A stretch of 64,000 nucleotides of DNA from Pseudomonas sp. Seg1 (GCF_018326005.1 NZ_AP021903.1:4373501-4437500), one strand, 5' to 3'. Counted from the stretch's first letter, positions 33,390 through 43,444 are shown. Numbers and translations: made by a program. The notes: generated from the sequence alone by a model not told the origin.

Positions 33390-33489
33390 GCCCCCCGATA
33401 ACGGGATAGCACCTTCCTTGGTTATCAATAAAGAAACTGCTGTTACGGCTAAAGCCCAACGGCGCGGTCGCCGCGGGCTCATCCGCTAA

Positions 33490-35424
33490 TCAGGTGCGGA
33501 AATGCGCGGTCATGCGTTGCAAGTCCTGCCCCAGCGACGCCAACTCAATCGTCGCGGCCGCACTTTCTTCGCTGGCGACAGCCGACTGGTCGGCGACATC
33601 ACGCACACTGACGATGCTGCGATTGATTTCGTCGGCCACGGCGCTTTGCTGCTCGGCAGCAGCAGAGATCTGCAGGCTCATTTCCTGGATCGTACCGATG
33701 GACTGGTTGATCTCGGTAATTGCCAATTCGGCTTTCTGCGCCAACACCACCGTATCGAGGGTGCGCTCGCGGCTGGAGGTCATCAGCGTAGAGGCTGCTT
33801 GCGTGCGTTGTTGCAGGGTGACGATCAGCGCTTCGATTTCCTTGGTCGAGTCTTGCGTGCGCTGAGCCAGTGAACGCACTTCGTCTGCCACCACGGCAAA
33901 ACCACGCCCCTGCTCGCCCGCCCGCGCTGCTTCGATAGCGGCGTTCAACGCGAGCAAATTGGTCTGCTCCGCGACGGCTTTGATCACATCGATCACTTTG
34001 CCGATCTGCTCACTGTCCTGAGACAGCACGTTCATCGCGCCGCCTAACTCCTCAATGGCCACAGCGAGCTCACTGATCTGCACCGTCGCCTGCTTCACCA
34101 CCGTACTGCCGTGGCGCGCCTGTTGATCAGCCAAGGTCGCGGCAGCAGAGGCATCGGTCGTGTTACGCGCAACTTCCTGCACAGTCGAAGCCATTTCATG
34201 CATCGCTGTGGCGACTTGATCCACTTCGCTTTTTTGCTGACGCACACCCGCGCTTGTCTGTTCGCTCATGGCCGAGAGCTTTTCCGCAGAGGTGGAAATA
34301 TGTGTCACGCCATTGCCGATACCCTGCACCAGCGTATTGAGGTTCTGCGCCATGTCCTGCATCGCATTTTGCAGATCGCCCAACTCATCCTTGCGCGCAG
34401 ACTTGGCCTGTACCGTCAGGTCGCCTTTGGCAATACGTCGAGCCAGTTCAACCGTCAGCGCCAGCGGCGCAGTGATCTGCCGCGAAATGACCACCGAAGC
34501 AATCAGCCCGATCACCAGCGCCAACACGGTCAATACGGCGATCTGAACAAAGGCTGAGTGCTGATCTTCAAGCGCCAGACGCTGCTGGGTGTCCATCAGG
34601 CCATTCATGATCTTGTCCATGGCCTTGCTTTCCTGGTCGACCTGCTCGCGCATGTTCTGCTTCTGCTCAAACAGCCCGGCCACTTGCACCAATACTTCGC
34701 GATAACGCCGCATGCCGGCGTACGCTTCTTCCAGTTGGCTCGACAGGGCCGTCGGCAGGCTGGTACGCGCCTTGGTGATATCACTCAAGAAGGTATCGAT
34801 GGTCTCCATCAGCAGGTTTTTGTTCACGTCGTTGGGCACCGCAATGTAACGACGCAGCATCAGGCGAAACAGGGTCATGCCATTGCGCAAGTCGGCCACC
34901 GTGCGCAGCTCCCGAACGCGCTCGCCATCGGCAGACGCCAGCGCACTGGTCGTGGCGCCTTCAAGCATGCCGGCAAAAGTTTGCGCGTACTTGTCCGACA
35001 GTGCAGTCAGCGGTTTCAGGGCATCCGTGGTCGACTGATCGGCAGCAATCAGCCGCTTGACCTTCTGGTCGTAGGCAACAATCGTGGTTTGCAAAGCCTT
35101 CAAGGCTTGCTGGTTCTCAGCGCGGGTCAAGGTGTCCAGCGCCTTGCTCACAAGGCCCTGCAAGACATTCAACTGAGCGTTATAGGATTCAGCGAATGCG
35201 GCGTCAGCGGCGGCTTCGTACTGTTTCTCGGACAAACGCATATCTTGCGTAGCGTCATTCAACTTGCCGATAAGGCGCGTCGTACTCAAGCGATCAACCA
35301 GCACGCTGTTGCTGTTATAGCCAATAAAGGCAACCGCCAAAACCGCCAGCAAAAGAATGCCGAAACCGGTTCCCAGCTTGCGGGAAACTTTGATGTCACC
35401 CAAGAAATTCGATGCTACTGCCAT
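33490..35424 (-). CDS. Methyl-accepting chemotaxis protein with large helical sensor domain
   Basis: A 644-aa chemoreceptor. Helix 1 (about residues 20-42), a periplasmic all-helical sensor of about 245 residues (the size of a helical bimodular domain), helix 2 ('[20 protein letters not shown]'), a HAMP domain and a C-terminal signalling domain with the hairpin tip '[20 protein letters not shown]' / '[20 protein letters not shown]'. Similar HBM receptors sense organic acids or amines; the ligand here is unknown. The ATG at 35424 has GAGG 6 bases upstream; the longer frame upstream is not protein-like. Confidence 0.92.
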   Translation of the reverse strand: MAVASNFLGDIKVSRKLGTGFGILLLAVLAVAFIGYNSNSVLVDRLSTTRLIGKLNDATQDMRLSEKQYEAAADAAFAESYNAQLNVLQGLVSKALDTLTRAENQQALKALQTTIVAYDQKVKRLIAADQSTTDALKPLTALSDKYAQTFAGMLEGATTSALASADGERVRELRTVADLRNGMTLFRLMLRRYIAVPNDVNKNLLMETIDTFLSDITKARTSLPTALSSQLEEAYAGMRRYREVLVQVAGLFEQKQNMREQVDQESKAMDKIMNGLMDTQQRLALEDQHSAFVQIAVLTVLALVIGLIASVVISRQITAPLALTVELARRIAKGDLTVQAKSARKDELGDLQNAMQDMAQNLNTLVQGIGNGVTHISTSAEKLSAMSEQTSAGVRQQKSEVDQVATAMHEMASTVQEVARNTTDASAAATLADQQARHGSTVVKQATVQISELAVAIEELGGAMNVLSQDSEQIGKVIDVIKAVAEQTNLLALNAAIEAARAGEQGRGFAVVADEVRSLAQRTQDSTKEIEALIVTLQQRTQAASTLMTSSRERTLDTVVLAQKAELAITEINQSIGTIQEMSLQISAAAEQQSAVADEINRSIVSVRDVADQSAVASEESAAATIELASLGQDLQRMTAHFRT

Positions 35425-35835
35425 ATTCAGCCTCAAACGCCCTGACGTGAAACGCCAGGCACAAAAAATTGATCTCCGGTAACCACAGTCACCGTCCAGA
35501 CATTCGGGGGTCGTCATCCAAGGCGTAATACGGGACGCTCCAGCTGTCCCGGAAATGCAAAAAGCGATGCTGTTGATGCGTCGAAGAAAAATCCGACGCG
35601 AGCATCGGCAGACAAATCCATCACGTCGCAAACGGCGTCTGCACGCGGGATTTATCGATTCAGCAAAGGTGTCTGGAGGGATGCTATAAATTTTACGAAA
35701 ACTTGTACAACTTTATATTTTTGTACAATCGTTGAACTTTTAGAGCGACGTGATGACGCATTGACATCACGATTTATGGCACATCGCTACTGGCGCAAAA
35801 CGCAGCTGAAAATGCGGATTCAAAAGCCTGGCGAC

Positions 35836-36336
35836 TCAATCCTTTGCCGGCTTGGGAATCGCGATACGACTACCGGTCTTGACCTCGCGCAATGCCAGGC
35901 TGGACTGAATGGAAGCAATCCCCACCTGACGCCGGAGTACCTGCTCGATAAAGTCGCTGTAACTATCAAGATCCTCCGCCAATACCTGCAACACATAATC
36001 GGCATCGCCAGTGATCTTGTGACAGGCCACCACCTCCGGCAATTGCGCAATCACCGCCTCGAAGGCGTCAGGCGCGTGATCGGCGTGGGTGGAAAAACGA
36101 ATGTGCACGAACGCCATGATATCCAGCCCGAGCATTCGCCGATCCAGATTGGCCTGATAGCCCTTGATGACCCCGGCCTCCTCCATGCGCTTGCGCCGCC
36201 GCCAGCACGGCGTAAGGCTCAGCGAAAGCCGCTCACTGAGTTCAGCGTTGGAAATACTGGCGTCCTCCTGCAATAACTCAAGAATCGCCAGGTCGGTCTC
36301 GTCGAGGCTGATGCGTTTGGATATTTTTTTCTGCAT
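35836..36336 (-). CDS. Lrp/AsnC-family transcriptional regulator
   Basis: A 166-aa Lrp-type protein: an N-terminal winged HTH ('LDETDLAILELLQEDASISN', 'ELSERLSLSLTPCWRRRKRM', 'EEAGVIKGYQANLD') and a C-terminal RAM ligand-binding domain ('VVACHKITGDADYVLQVLAE'). It is divergent from the amidohydrolase-cyclodeaminase-permease genes, so it most likely controls them in response to an amino acid or amine. The ATG at 36336 starts the conserved part; the longer frame to 36438 is in the intergenic region. Confidence 0.92.
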   Translation of the reverse strand: MQKKISKRISLDETDLAILELLQEDASISNAELSERLSLSLTPCWRRRKRMEEAGVIKGYQANLDRRMLGLDIMAFVHIRFSTHADHAPDAFEAVIAQLPEVVACHKITGDADYVLQVLAEDLDSYSDFIEQVLRRQVGIASIQSSLALREVKTGSRIAIPKPAKD

Positions 36337-36455
36337 GACGCCATTCCTGAGTAAAAACTCCCGAATAATCGACTGAATCACGAACACAAAGCAAAGAAAG
36401 CGCAGCCCGGCCGGAACAGAATATTTGCACTGGCTCACATTAACGGATGCGCAGA

Positions 36456-37490
36456 ATGTTTACAGTTTTCAGTGATTCCCACCGTTTGCACCACGGCACC
36501 GAATTGAAAGACGGCGTGCTCAAGCCCTCGTTCGAACAACCGAGTCGCGCCGACACCGTGCACAACCGCGTCAAACAGGTCGGCCTTGGCCAGATCGTCG
36601 AACCGCGCGCGTTTGATCGCTCGTGCTACGTCAACGCGCACAGCGAGCGCTACGTCAGTTTTCTGGAAACTGCCTGGAGCGAATGGTGCGCAACCGGTCG
36701 CACTCACGACGCCTTGCCACTGGTCTGGCCGGTGCGCGATCTGGCCAACGAGGACGTGCCAACATTCATCGACGGCAAGCTCGGTTTCTATGCCATGGAC
36801 GCCGGTTCGCCGATCACCGCGACGACCTGGCAAGCGGTGAAAACCAGCGCTGATATCGCCCTCACTGGCCTGGCCCTGCTTGATGAAGGCCACGACAGTG
36901 CCTTCGCCCTGTGCCGCCCGCCTGGCCATCACGCCGCACGCGAATACATGGGCGGTTATTGCTACCTCAACAACGCCGCCATTGCCGCGCAACGAGCCAT
37001 CACCCAAGGCGCCAAACGTGTCGCGGTGCTGGACGTCGACTTCCATCACGGCAACGGCACGCAAAACATCTTTTACCAGCGCAGCGACGTCATGTTCGTG
37101 TCGCTGCACGGCGAACCGGCGGTGTCCTACCCGTATTTCTCCGGGTACAGCCACGAAGTCGGCGCGGGTGTCGGCGAGGGTTACAACCTCAACTATCCCC
37201 TGCCGAAAAACACCACTTGGGAGAGTTACCGCAACGCCCTGCTCCACGCCTGCAAAAAACTCCAGCAGTTCGCGCCTGAGGTGCTGGTGATTTCCCTCGG
37301 TGTCGACACGTTCAAGGACGATCCCATCAGCCACTTCCTGCTGGAAAGCGAGGATTTCATCGGCATCGGTGAACTGATCGCCAGCGTCGGCTGCCCGACC
37401 CTGTTCGTCATGGAGGGCGGCTACATGGTCGATGAAATCGGCATCAATGCGGTCAACGTGCTGCACGGTTTCGAGAGCAAACGCAGCTGA
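36456..37490 (+). CDS. Acetylpolyamine amidohydrolase (histone-deacetylase superfamily)
   Basis: A 344-aa zinc deacetylase. The catalytic 'CRPPGHHA' histidine pair, the zinc-binding 'VLDVDFHHGNGTQ', the 'SLGVDTFKDDPIS' aspartate and 'VMEGGYMVDEIG' are all in place. Overall it reads like the acetylpolyamine amidohydrolases (AphA/Mycoplana type). It removes acetyl groups from acetylated polyamines or similar amines. The start is MFTVF at 36456; an ATG three codons earlier is possible. It is first in a three-gene catabolic set with the cyclodeaminase (50 bp downstream) and permease. Confidence 0.9.
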   Translation: MFTVFSDSHRLHHGTELKDGVLKPSFEQPSRADTVHNRVKQVGLGQIVEPRAFDRSCYVNAHSERYVSFLETAWSEWCATGRTHDALPLVWPVRDLANEDVPTFIDGKLGFYAMDAGSPITATTWQAVKTSADIALTGLALLDEGHDSAFALCRPPGHHAAREYMGGYCYLNNAAIAAQRAITQGAKRVAVLDVDFHHGNGTQNIFYQRSDVMFVSLHGEPAVSYPYFSGYSHEVGAGVGEGYNLNYPLPKNTTWESYRNALLHACKKLQQFAPEVLVISLGVDTFKDDPISHFLLESEDFIGIGELIASVGCPTLFVMEGGYMVDEIGINAVNVLHGFESKRS

Positions 37491-37540
37491 GCCAGCCCGC
37501 GCTTTACAACCTTTCAATGACTGGATCGGAGAATAAGAAC

Positions 37541-38593
37541 ATGACGCTTTTTATTGATGTCGATGATGCTGCACGCCTGTTCACCCAAGTCGGTATCCGC
37601 CGCGCCCTCCGCGAAATGGCCGGCTACATCGAAGCGGACTACGCACGCTGGGCGCAGTTTGATAAATCGCCGCGCACGGCCAATCACTCGGCAGACGGCG
37701 TGATCGAATTGATGCCCACCGACGACGGCCAGCAGTACTCGTTCAAATACGTCAATGGCCACCCGAACAACGGCCAGCAGAATTTGCTCACGGTCATGGC
37801 CTTCGGTCTTCTGGCGGATGTGCAGAGCGGCTACCCCACCCTGCTCAGCGAACTGACCCTGACCACCGCCGTGCGCACCGCCGCAACCTCCGCGTTGGTC
37901 GCGCAATCGCTGGCTCGTCCGGGTGCGACTTCGATGGCCCTGATCGGCAATGGTGCGCAAAGTGAGTTTCAGGCACTGGCCTTTCATGAAATGTTGGGCA
38001 TCAGCGAAATCCGCATCTTCGATATTGATCGAGATGCGTCACTCAAGTTGAAGCACAACCTCGCGGCGTTCCCGGACATCGAAGTGATTCTGGCCAGCTC
38101 GGTGAAGGACGCGGTCAAGGGTGCGGACATCGTCACCACGGTCACCGCCGACAAAGCCTACGCAACCATTCTGACGCCCGACATGATTGAGCCCGGCATG
38201 CACATCAACGCGGTCGGCGGTGACTGTCCGGGCAAAACCGAACTGCACGCCGACATCCTGCGCAACGCCCGGGTCATCATCGAGTTCGAGCCGCAAACCC
38301 GCATTGAAGGCGACATTCAGCAACTGGCAGCCGATTCCCCGGTGATCGAATTCTTCCGGATTGTGCAGGGCGAAGTGGCCGGACGCGAAAACGATACGCA
38401 GGTGACGGTGTTCGATTCGGTGGGTTTTGCCCTGGAAGACTTTTCGTCACTGCGCTACCTCAACGACTTGGCTCAGACGCAGCAAATCGGCCAACGCATC
38501 CACCTGGTGCCGACGCCGGCCAACATCAAAAACCTTTTCCAACTGCTCGATCCACAACCGGCCAAAACCTCGCGTCTGCGTACCGTCGGTTGA
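37541..38593 (+). CDS. Ornithine cyclodeaminase family protein
   Basis: A 350-aa NAD-binding enzyme of the ornithine cyclodeaminase/mu-crystallin family. 'SFKYVNGHPNNGQQNLLTVM' holds the substrate-binding Lys, 'MALIGNGAQSEFQALAFHEM' is the Rossmann dinucleotide loop and 'INAVGGDCPGKTELHADILR' carries the catalytic Asp. It would convert ornithine to proline with loss of ammonia. The length and sequence fit true ornithine cyclodeaminases. GGAG precedes the ATG at 37541. Neighbouring deacetylase and permease suggest N-acetyl-amine or ornithine catabolism. Confidence 0.9.
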   Translation: MTLFIDVDDAARLFTQVGIRRALREMAGYIEADYARWAQFDKSPRTANHSADGVIELMPTDDGQQYSFKYVNGHPNNGQQNLLTVMAFGLLADVQSGYPTLLSELTLTTAVRTAATSALVAQSLARPGATSMALIGNGAQSEFQALAFHEMLGISEIRIFDIDRDASLKLKHNLAAFPDIEVILASSVKDAVKGADIVTTVTADKAYATILTPDMIEPGMHINAVGGDCPGKTELHADILRNARVIIEFEPQTRIEGDIQQLAADSPVIEFFRIVQGEVAGRENDTQVTVFDSVGFALEDFSSLRYLNDLAQTQQIGQRIHLVPTPANIKNLFQLLDPQPAKTSRLRTVG

Positions 38594-38731
38594 TTGGTAA
38601 ACGCCGCCTCATTTACGAGGCGGCCATTCACCCTCCAGGCACAGCTGTGATTAGCCGCTGCCTCTCTAACAAGAACGCTCGCCACCTACTTTCTGCCAAA
38701 ACTCAAAAACATAAAATCAAGAGGTTTTGCA

Positions 38732-40147
38732 ATGAAATCGAACCCTTCCGGGCTGCTTGAACAGCCCGCGCTGCAGCGCACGCTGAGCAATCGTCACATC
38801 CAATTAATGGCCATGGGCGGCGCCATCGGGACCGGCCTGTTCATGGGCTCCGGGAAGATCATCGCCCTCTCCGGGACGTCTATCATCCTCATCTACATGA
38901 TCATCGGACTGTTCGTGTTTTTCGTCATGCGCGCCATGGGCGAAATGCTCCTGTCCAACCTCAACTTCAAAACCTTCGCCGACTTCGCCGGTGCCTACCT
39001 CGGCCCGCGCGCGGCGTTCTTCCTCGGCTGGTCGTACTGGCTGAGCTGGAGCGTGGCGGTGATCGGCGACGCCGTCGTGGTCGGTGGATTCTTCCAGTAC
39101 TGGTTCCCCGACGTACCGGCGTGGATACCCGCCGTCGGCATGCTGGCAACCCTGTTCGCGCTAAACGTGCTGACGGTCAGACTGTTCGGTGAGGTGGAAT
39201 TCTGGTTCGCGATCATCAAGATCATTGCCGTCGTGACCCTGATCGGCGTCAGCACCGTGCTGATCGCCAGCTCCTTCGTCTCGCCAAGTGGCGTCACCGC
39301 GTCCCTGAGTCACCTGGTGGACAAACAGGCTGCGTTCCCTAACGGCTTGTTCGGTTTCTTCGCCGGATTTCAAATGGCGATTTTCTCCTTCGCCGGCACC
39401 GAGCTGATCGGCACCGCCGCCGCTGAAACCCGATCGCCGGAGAAAACCCTGCCCAAAGCAATCAACTCCATTCCGCTGCGGATCATCCTGTTCTACGTGC
39501 TGGCGCTGACCTGCATTATTGCCGTGACCTCGTGGCAGCAGGTTTCTCCGGTCAAGAGCCCCTTTGTCGAACTGTTCCTCGTCGCCGGGTTTCCCGCAGC
39601 GGCCGGTATCGTCAATTTCGTGGTCCTGACCTCAGCGGCCTCCTCGGCCAACAGCGGCGTGTTTTCATCGAGTCGCATGCTGTTCGGGCTGGCCAATCAG
39701 GACAACGCTCCGGGTATATTCCGCCGACTGTCGAGCAACAGCGTGCCGCTGCTGAGCCTGGCGTTCACCACGCTGTTGATGCTGGTTGGGGTGCTGGTGC
39801 TGTTCATCGTGCCGGAAGTCATGACCGCCTTCACCATCGTCTCGACCGTGTCGGCGATTCTGGTGATTTTCACTTGGTCGACCATTCTTGCGTCTTACAT
39901 CGCCTACCGCAAAAAACGTCCGGATCTGCATGCGAAGTCGACTTACAAGATGCCCGGCGGTGTAGCGATGGCTTGGTTCTCGTTGGCGTTTTTGGGGTTC
40001 GTGCTGGGATTGCTAGCGTTGCGGCCTGACACGCGGATTGCGCTGATGGTCATGCCGGGGTGGTTTGTCTGGTTGGCGATTGCTTACCAGTTGACGCGGT
40101 TGAGGAAGCCGAAATCTGCGGTTGAGTCGGCGAGTCAGTTTGGCTAG
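38732..40147 (+). CDS. APC-family amino-acid permease (CycA-like)
   Basis: A 471-aa 12-helix permease. 'HIQLMAMGGAIGTGLFMGSG' is the APC signature in helix 1, and 'FAGTELIGTAAAETRSPEKT' is the conserved helix 6 to loop region. The sequence is closest by eye to D-serine/D-alanine/glycine (CycA) transporters. It imports a neutral amino acid by proton symport. It ends the catabolic set begun at 36456 and is followed by a strong terminator. Confidence 0.9.
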   Translation: MKSNPSGLLEQPALQRTLSNRHIQLMAMGGAIGTGLFMGSGKIIALSGTSIILIYMIIGLFVFFVMRAMGEMLLSNLNFKTFADFAGAYLGPRAAFFLGWSYWLSWSVAVIGDAVVVGGFFQYWFPDVPAWIPAVGMLATLFALNVLTVRLFGEVEFWFAIIKIIAVVTLIGVSTVLIASSFVSPSGVTASLSHLVDKQAAFPNGLFGFFAGFQMAIFSFAGTELIGTAAAETRSPEKTLPKAINSIPLRIILFYVLALTCIIAVTSWQQVSPVKSPFVELFLVAGFPAAAGIVNFVVLTSAASSANSGVFSSSRMLFGLANQDNAPGIFRRLSSNSVPLLSLAFTTLLMLVGVLVLFIVPEVMTAFTIVSTVSAILVIFTWSTILASYIAYRKKRPDLHAKSTYKMPGGVAMAWFSLAFLGFVLGLLALRPDTRIALMVMPGWFVWLAIAYQLTRLRKPKSAVESASQFG

Positions 40148-40158
40148 ATCTGTAAGTG

Positions 40159-40190
40159 AAAGCCGTCACCTGAAAGTGACGGCTTTTGTT
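40159..40190. terminator. Bidirectional terminator between permease and signal peptidase
   Basis: A perfect stem AAAGCCGTCAC / GTGACGGCTTT with a 6-nt loop (40159-40186), T-rich on the plus side (TTTTGTT) and with A residues on the opposite flank that serve the minus strand. It sits between two convergent genes. Confidence 0.85.
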
Positions 40191-40191
40191 C

Positions 40192-40989
40192 TCAGTGAAA
40201 GACTGTGCCAATCCTCGAACGATCGGATGAAAACCAGATTCCGGTGACTTTGCCAGTAATGTCTTCGACTGCGACCTGGCCCATAAAGCGGCTGTCGTTA
40301 CTGACATCGCGGTTATCACCGAGCAGATAAACATGATCTTTCTCGACTACCGTCTGCGGCGTTTGCAGATAACGAGGATCCTTTACGCGCTCTGGCGGTG
40401 CGAAGAATAGCCCCATGTTTTCACCGTTGCGAATGACCTTACCGTCAACAATCGACAAGGTATCGCCACCCACAGCCGCCACACGTTTGACCGCCTCCGT
40501 GCCGTTGTAGCGATACACCACAATGTCGCCCACCTGCGGCGCGTCGATGCGCATATTGGTGACGATATAGTCACCGATCGAAAGGGTCGGAACCATCGAG
40601 CCAGAAGGGATCAAGTAAGTTTTGAACCCCAGTGTCGGGCCTCGCAATGGCCCGAAAAGAACCAGCGTGAGAATGACCAGCGCCACCACGTAAAGCACAT
40701 GGAAACGGGTGCTGGGACTCGCCGCCGAACGGTCGCTTCTGCGTACCGATATTGCTGCTGCCGCGGCCGAGCCGAGTTTCACCACGACAATAAACGTAGC
40801 GAAGACATACAGGCCGAATGGCGTGGCAGGCACCCCGCAGACACCGAGTAGAATCACCCCCAGATAAAGCAAAGCGGCAACACGCACCGCCCACTTCACC
40901 TGACCGGCATACACCAGACCCCAGCCTACCACCAGGCACGACATCACGAATGCTTGCAGCGGCAGCTTCGGCTTATCAGGAGCAGACAT
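40192..40989 (-). CDS. Signal peptidase I (S26 family), extended N-terminus
   Basis: A 265-aa protein. The C-terminal S26 catalytic domain has the Ser motif 'YLIPSGSMVPTLSIGDY', the Lys motif 'VKRVAAVGGD' and the closing 'YLLGDNRDVSNDSR'. Three hydrophobic segments occupy the first about 105 residues, more than in the housekeeping LepB. It cleaves signal peptides at the inner membrane. It may be a second, specialised signal peptidase; the main lepB normally lies beside lepA, which is not here. Confidence 0.9.
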   Translation of the reverse strand: MSAPDKPKLPLQAFVMSCLVVGWGLVYAGQVKWAVRVAALLYLGVILLGVCGVPATPFGLYVFATFIVVVKLGSAAAAAISVRRSDRSAASPSTRFHVLYVVALVILTLVLFGPLRGPTLGFKTYLIPSGSMVPTLSIGDYIVTNMRIDAPQVGDIVVYRYNGTEAVKRVAAVGGDTLSIVDGKVIRNGENMGLFFAPPERVKDPRYLQTPQTVVEKDHVYLLGDNRDVSNDSRFMGQVAVEDITGKVTGIWFSSDRSRIGTVFH

Positions 40990-41070
40990 AAATTCTCTTC
41001 ACGTAAATAGCTGACACTCAAGCGCCCGGCCTATTCAGCCACTAGGGCACTACGGGCAATACGAATGGCC

Positions 41071-41478
41071 TCATCGAGCGGAAAAATAACCCGTCGTACG
41101 CAATTGCAGGCTGTACACCCAGATACCAAACACCAGTGCATATTCTTTGAACATTGGCAGGGTAAGCAGATGCACAACCGAACCGCTGTTCATTTGCGAC
41201 AGAGAAAAGGCAATCCCCAGAATCAACGCGAGAATAAAGCACAGAGAACTGATCTTCTTTCTCGCCAGCAGCAACAAGCCGCCGACGAACATCAACAACG
41301 CCACTACACAAATATTCAGCAGCATCAGAAACGAAATATCCCCTTCCCGCGCTTGCTGAAACCCGTCATGAGCCACCCACAGGCCGGCCTGAATCAATAC
41401 GACAAAGCAATAAAAAACGGCCATGAAGACAACGGCGGGACGCGTGTTGTACCAAGCTTGGGACGATGTAGCTTCCAT
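41071..41478 (-). CDS. Four-helix inner-membrane protein, unknown
   Basis: A 135-aa protein with about four hydrophobic segments (around residues 14-35, 48-72, 74-95 and 108-126). No family recognised. The ATG at 41478 is the first of the frame. It lies 82 bp upstream of the signal peptidase gene in the same direction and may be transcribed with it. Confidence 0.7.
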   Translation of the reverse strand: MEATSSQAWYNTRPAVVFMAVFYCFVVLIQAGLWVAHDGFQQAREGDISFLMLLNICVVALLMFVGGLLLLARKKISSLCFILALILGIAFSLSQMNSGSVVHLLTLPMFKEYALVFGIWVYSLQLRTTGYFSAR

Positions 41479-41626
41479 GATGCGGCGACTCCTGAGTAAA
41501 GGCGCGGCATGCTACTAAATAGCCATCACCCTGTCCATTTGCCCGCCCTCCTCCCGGCGGCTTTACTCAGCGCCAACAGCCCCCTCCGTGGCAACGGCTG
41601 AGCCGTTCGCCACAAAGGGAGCTGAT

Positions 41627-41989
41627 TTACGCCTTCACCTCAACGTTATCCAACGCCTGATTCACCGCCAACTCACCCAGCATCACCACCTGCGCAATGC
41701 CCAGCGCGGTTTTGCGATGCGAAGGGTCGAGTACTGCGGCGAAGTTGTTGAGCATTTCCGAGGCGGAACTGAGTGTTTCACTGGCGTTGGCTAGCAGGGA
41801 TTCCGAGTCGTACTTCGGGTTGGCGAGGTACATGCGCTCGGGTTCGTTGACGCTGGCCATGATGTGGCCGGCGGGAAGGAGGTAGTGATCGAGCGCGCGC
41901 TCGGCGGCTTCGTGGAGCTTTTTGGAGTTTGGGGATTGGTACGGGGATGCCGGATCAGTTTCCGGCGGGTTGGGCGTTACCTTGAACAT
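41627..41989 (-). CDS. DUF6124-like Pseudomonas protein
   Basis: A 120-aa protein starting MFKVTPNPPETDPASPYQSP then 'SKKLHEAAERALDHYL', the well-known opening of a Pseudomonas-restricted family (DUF6124). Members are small, soluble, mostly helical, often highly transcribed and without known function. Upstream lies an unusual leader of about 300 bp with repeated motifs. High confidence for the family, none for function. Confidence 0.85.
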   Translation of the reverse strand: MFKVTPNPPETDPASPYQSPNSKKLHEAAERALDHYLLPAGHIMASVNEPERMYLANPKYDSESLLANASETLSSASEMLNNFAAVLDPSHRKTALGIAQVVMLGELAVNQALDNVEVKA

Positions 41990-42538
41990 AGATGGAACCT
42001 CTAGCGCGATTACTAAAAAGAGCCATCACCCTCGCTACCAAACGAATGGGTGGCGGCCATACGCGGGTTGGTAGACCGGTCGCACTAGAACCCGGCGCCC
42101 ACGAATGGGCCCCACGCATGACCACCATGAAATCCGAGTCCTGGGGAAGCGACTGAAATTGGTGATGCAATGCATCTAGTCACGAAGCGGGCTACCAAAC
42201 CCGATCACTGGTTTTCAGTGATGTGGGGACGATAGAACCTGCGGGCTAGACGCACAAGCCGGGGGATTCTGTCTTAGGTGTAGGGGGAGGCGCAAGGTGT
42301 TGTAGGTCTTGGACGACACCGCCTCAACTTACTTAAACAAGCGCAGCCTTTGCTGTTTAAATTCACGAAAATCCGAGCGCCTCGCCGTCAGACATCGAGT
42401 AAAGTAAGTCTGATACAGCCGCAACGGTTAATTCGATGACAGGAAGTCAAACATGGCAAAGCTTGTTGTACATATCACATTGAAATCCCGGCACCTTTCG
42501 TATAGACGAGATTCAAGATCCTTGGCGGCGTTATAGCG
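41990..42538. other. Structured leader region upstream of the DUF6124 gene; no gene accepted
   Basis: On the minus strand this region carries TTTGGTAGC twice (near 42035 and 42190) and an inverted partner GGTCTACCAA, the perfect hairpin ATCACTG-AAAAC-CAGTGAT (42204-42222), and an open frame (41955-42170) overlapping the DUF6124 start out of frame. The part from 42240 to 42538 shows nothing I can name. The structure suggests a regulatory leader. Confidence 0.45.
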
Positions 42539-42922
42539 ATGGAAAACAATAAAGCTAATTTGAATCGCGCGATCACTGCAAGCGAGCGATATGACGTCTA
42601 CTGGGCATTATCCGATGCGTTTGTCGACAACGAGGTAGATTACGAATCCATCGCTCGACAGACTGAAGATTACGACCCACAAGAGATAAAACGAATTCTC
42701 TACGAAAAAGTCGCACCTGTCTGTCATACAAACCTCGAGACAGTGATACCAATGATCTGGTCTGCATTTAACCGAGAGCAACTAAATTCCGACATTGCGA
42801 AAACGCTGGATGCCCGAGCACAAAGCCGCTTACGACGGCAGATAGACAAACTGGTGATACGTTGGCTTGAGTTCCGATACAAATACATTTGGAGAGAGAT
42901 CTCCAAGTACTATCGACAATGA
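42539..42922 (+). CDS. DUF7079-like small protein (copy 2)
   Basis: A 127-aa protein aligned throughout with the one at 32738 ('YDVYWALSDAFVDNEVDYES', 'IARQTEDYDPQEIKRILYEK', 'VIPMIWSAFNREQLNSDIAK'). Identity is moderate, so this is an old paralogue, not a recent duplication. The gene is lower in GC than its neighbours. It ends 57 bp before the P2 gene D relic. Small size, basic C-terminal helix and island-like setting are compatible with an immunity or orphan accessory protein, but this is a guess. Confidence 0.7.
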   Translation: MENNKANLNRAITASERYDVYWALSDAFVDNEVDYESIARQTEDYDPQEIKRILYEKVAPVCHTNLETVIPMIWSAFNREQLNSDIAKTLDARAQSRLRRQIDKLVIRWLEFRYKYIWREISKYYRQ

Positions 42923-42978
42923 ATTGGCCTGAGTGGAGATGGGCACAAATCACGATATTCAGGCCATCATTGCCAGTA

Positions 42979-43362
42979 TTATTTCGAGCACGTTGTATCG
43001 GCAATGTCGGCCAAGATCTTCGGCAGCGGCACATCTTCCCAGCTTCAGCTACGATCTTGCCGCTGCCGCACATGTCGCAGGCCTTGCCCTTGATCATAAT
43101 CGCATCCGGCGGTCCGGAAACCTTAACGGTGTCTACCGTGTAACGCTCCATGCAGACCAAGGTCGCTTCGGCATACCCATGAAAATCTCGATTAAAGCAC
43201 CACGTTAAAGCAACACGACAGCGCCGTCTCGCTCATCAATCTGAAGTTCAAACTTATTGGATTCCGTTCCGGGTTTATGGGTGGTTTCCAGCTGCAACAG
43301 ACGATCATTTACCAGCGCGGCTGATGTCAGCACCGTGAGCGATGATACGAAAGGAGTGGATC
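42979..43362 (-). pseudogene. P2-type late control gene D relic
   Basis: Pieces of a GpD tail protein are readable in three frames on the minus strand. In order they are 'HSFRIIAHGADIS' from about 43362, 'ALVNDRLLQLETTHKPG...ELQIDERDGAVVLL', 'YTVDTVKVSGPPDAIMIKGK' and 'SWEDVPLPKILADIADTTCS' ending near 42979. In intact P2-type phages these follow one another in the GpD N-terminal third. At least two frameshifts and internal deletions are needed. It is the remnant of a separate P2-like or pyocin-like element just upstream of dusA. Confidence 0.72.
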
Positions 43363-43373
43363 ATAAAACGTCC

Positions 43374-43399
43374 AAAAAAACCCGCACTGAACGCGGGTT
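43374..43399 (-). terminator. Terminator of the small I9-like gene
   Basis: On the minus strand AACCCGC-GTTCAGT-GCGGGTT is followed by seven T residues in all (AACCCGC stem, 43399-43374). It lies 46 bp after the stop of the 43445-43639 gene and separates it from the gene D relic. Confidence 0.85.
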
Positions 43400-43444
43400 A
43401 TCTTGAAAGTCATCGCGTATTTTTAAGTATTTGTCAGTCGCGCT

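Noticed and set aside
42768..43160. 130-aa minus-strand ORF as a gene
   Set aside because: Its readable part is a piece of the broken GpD protein and its end is antisense to the DUF7079-like gene.
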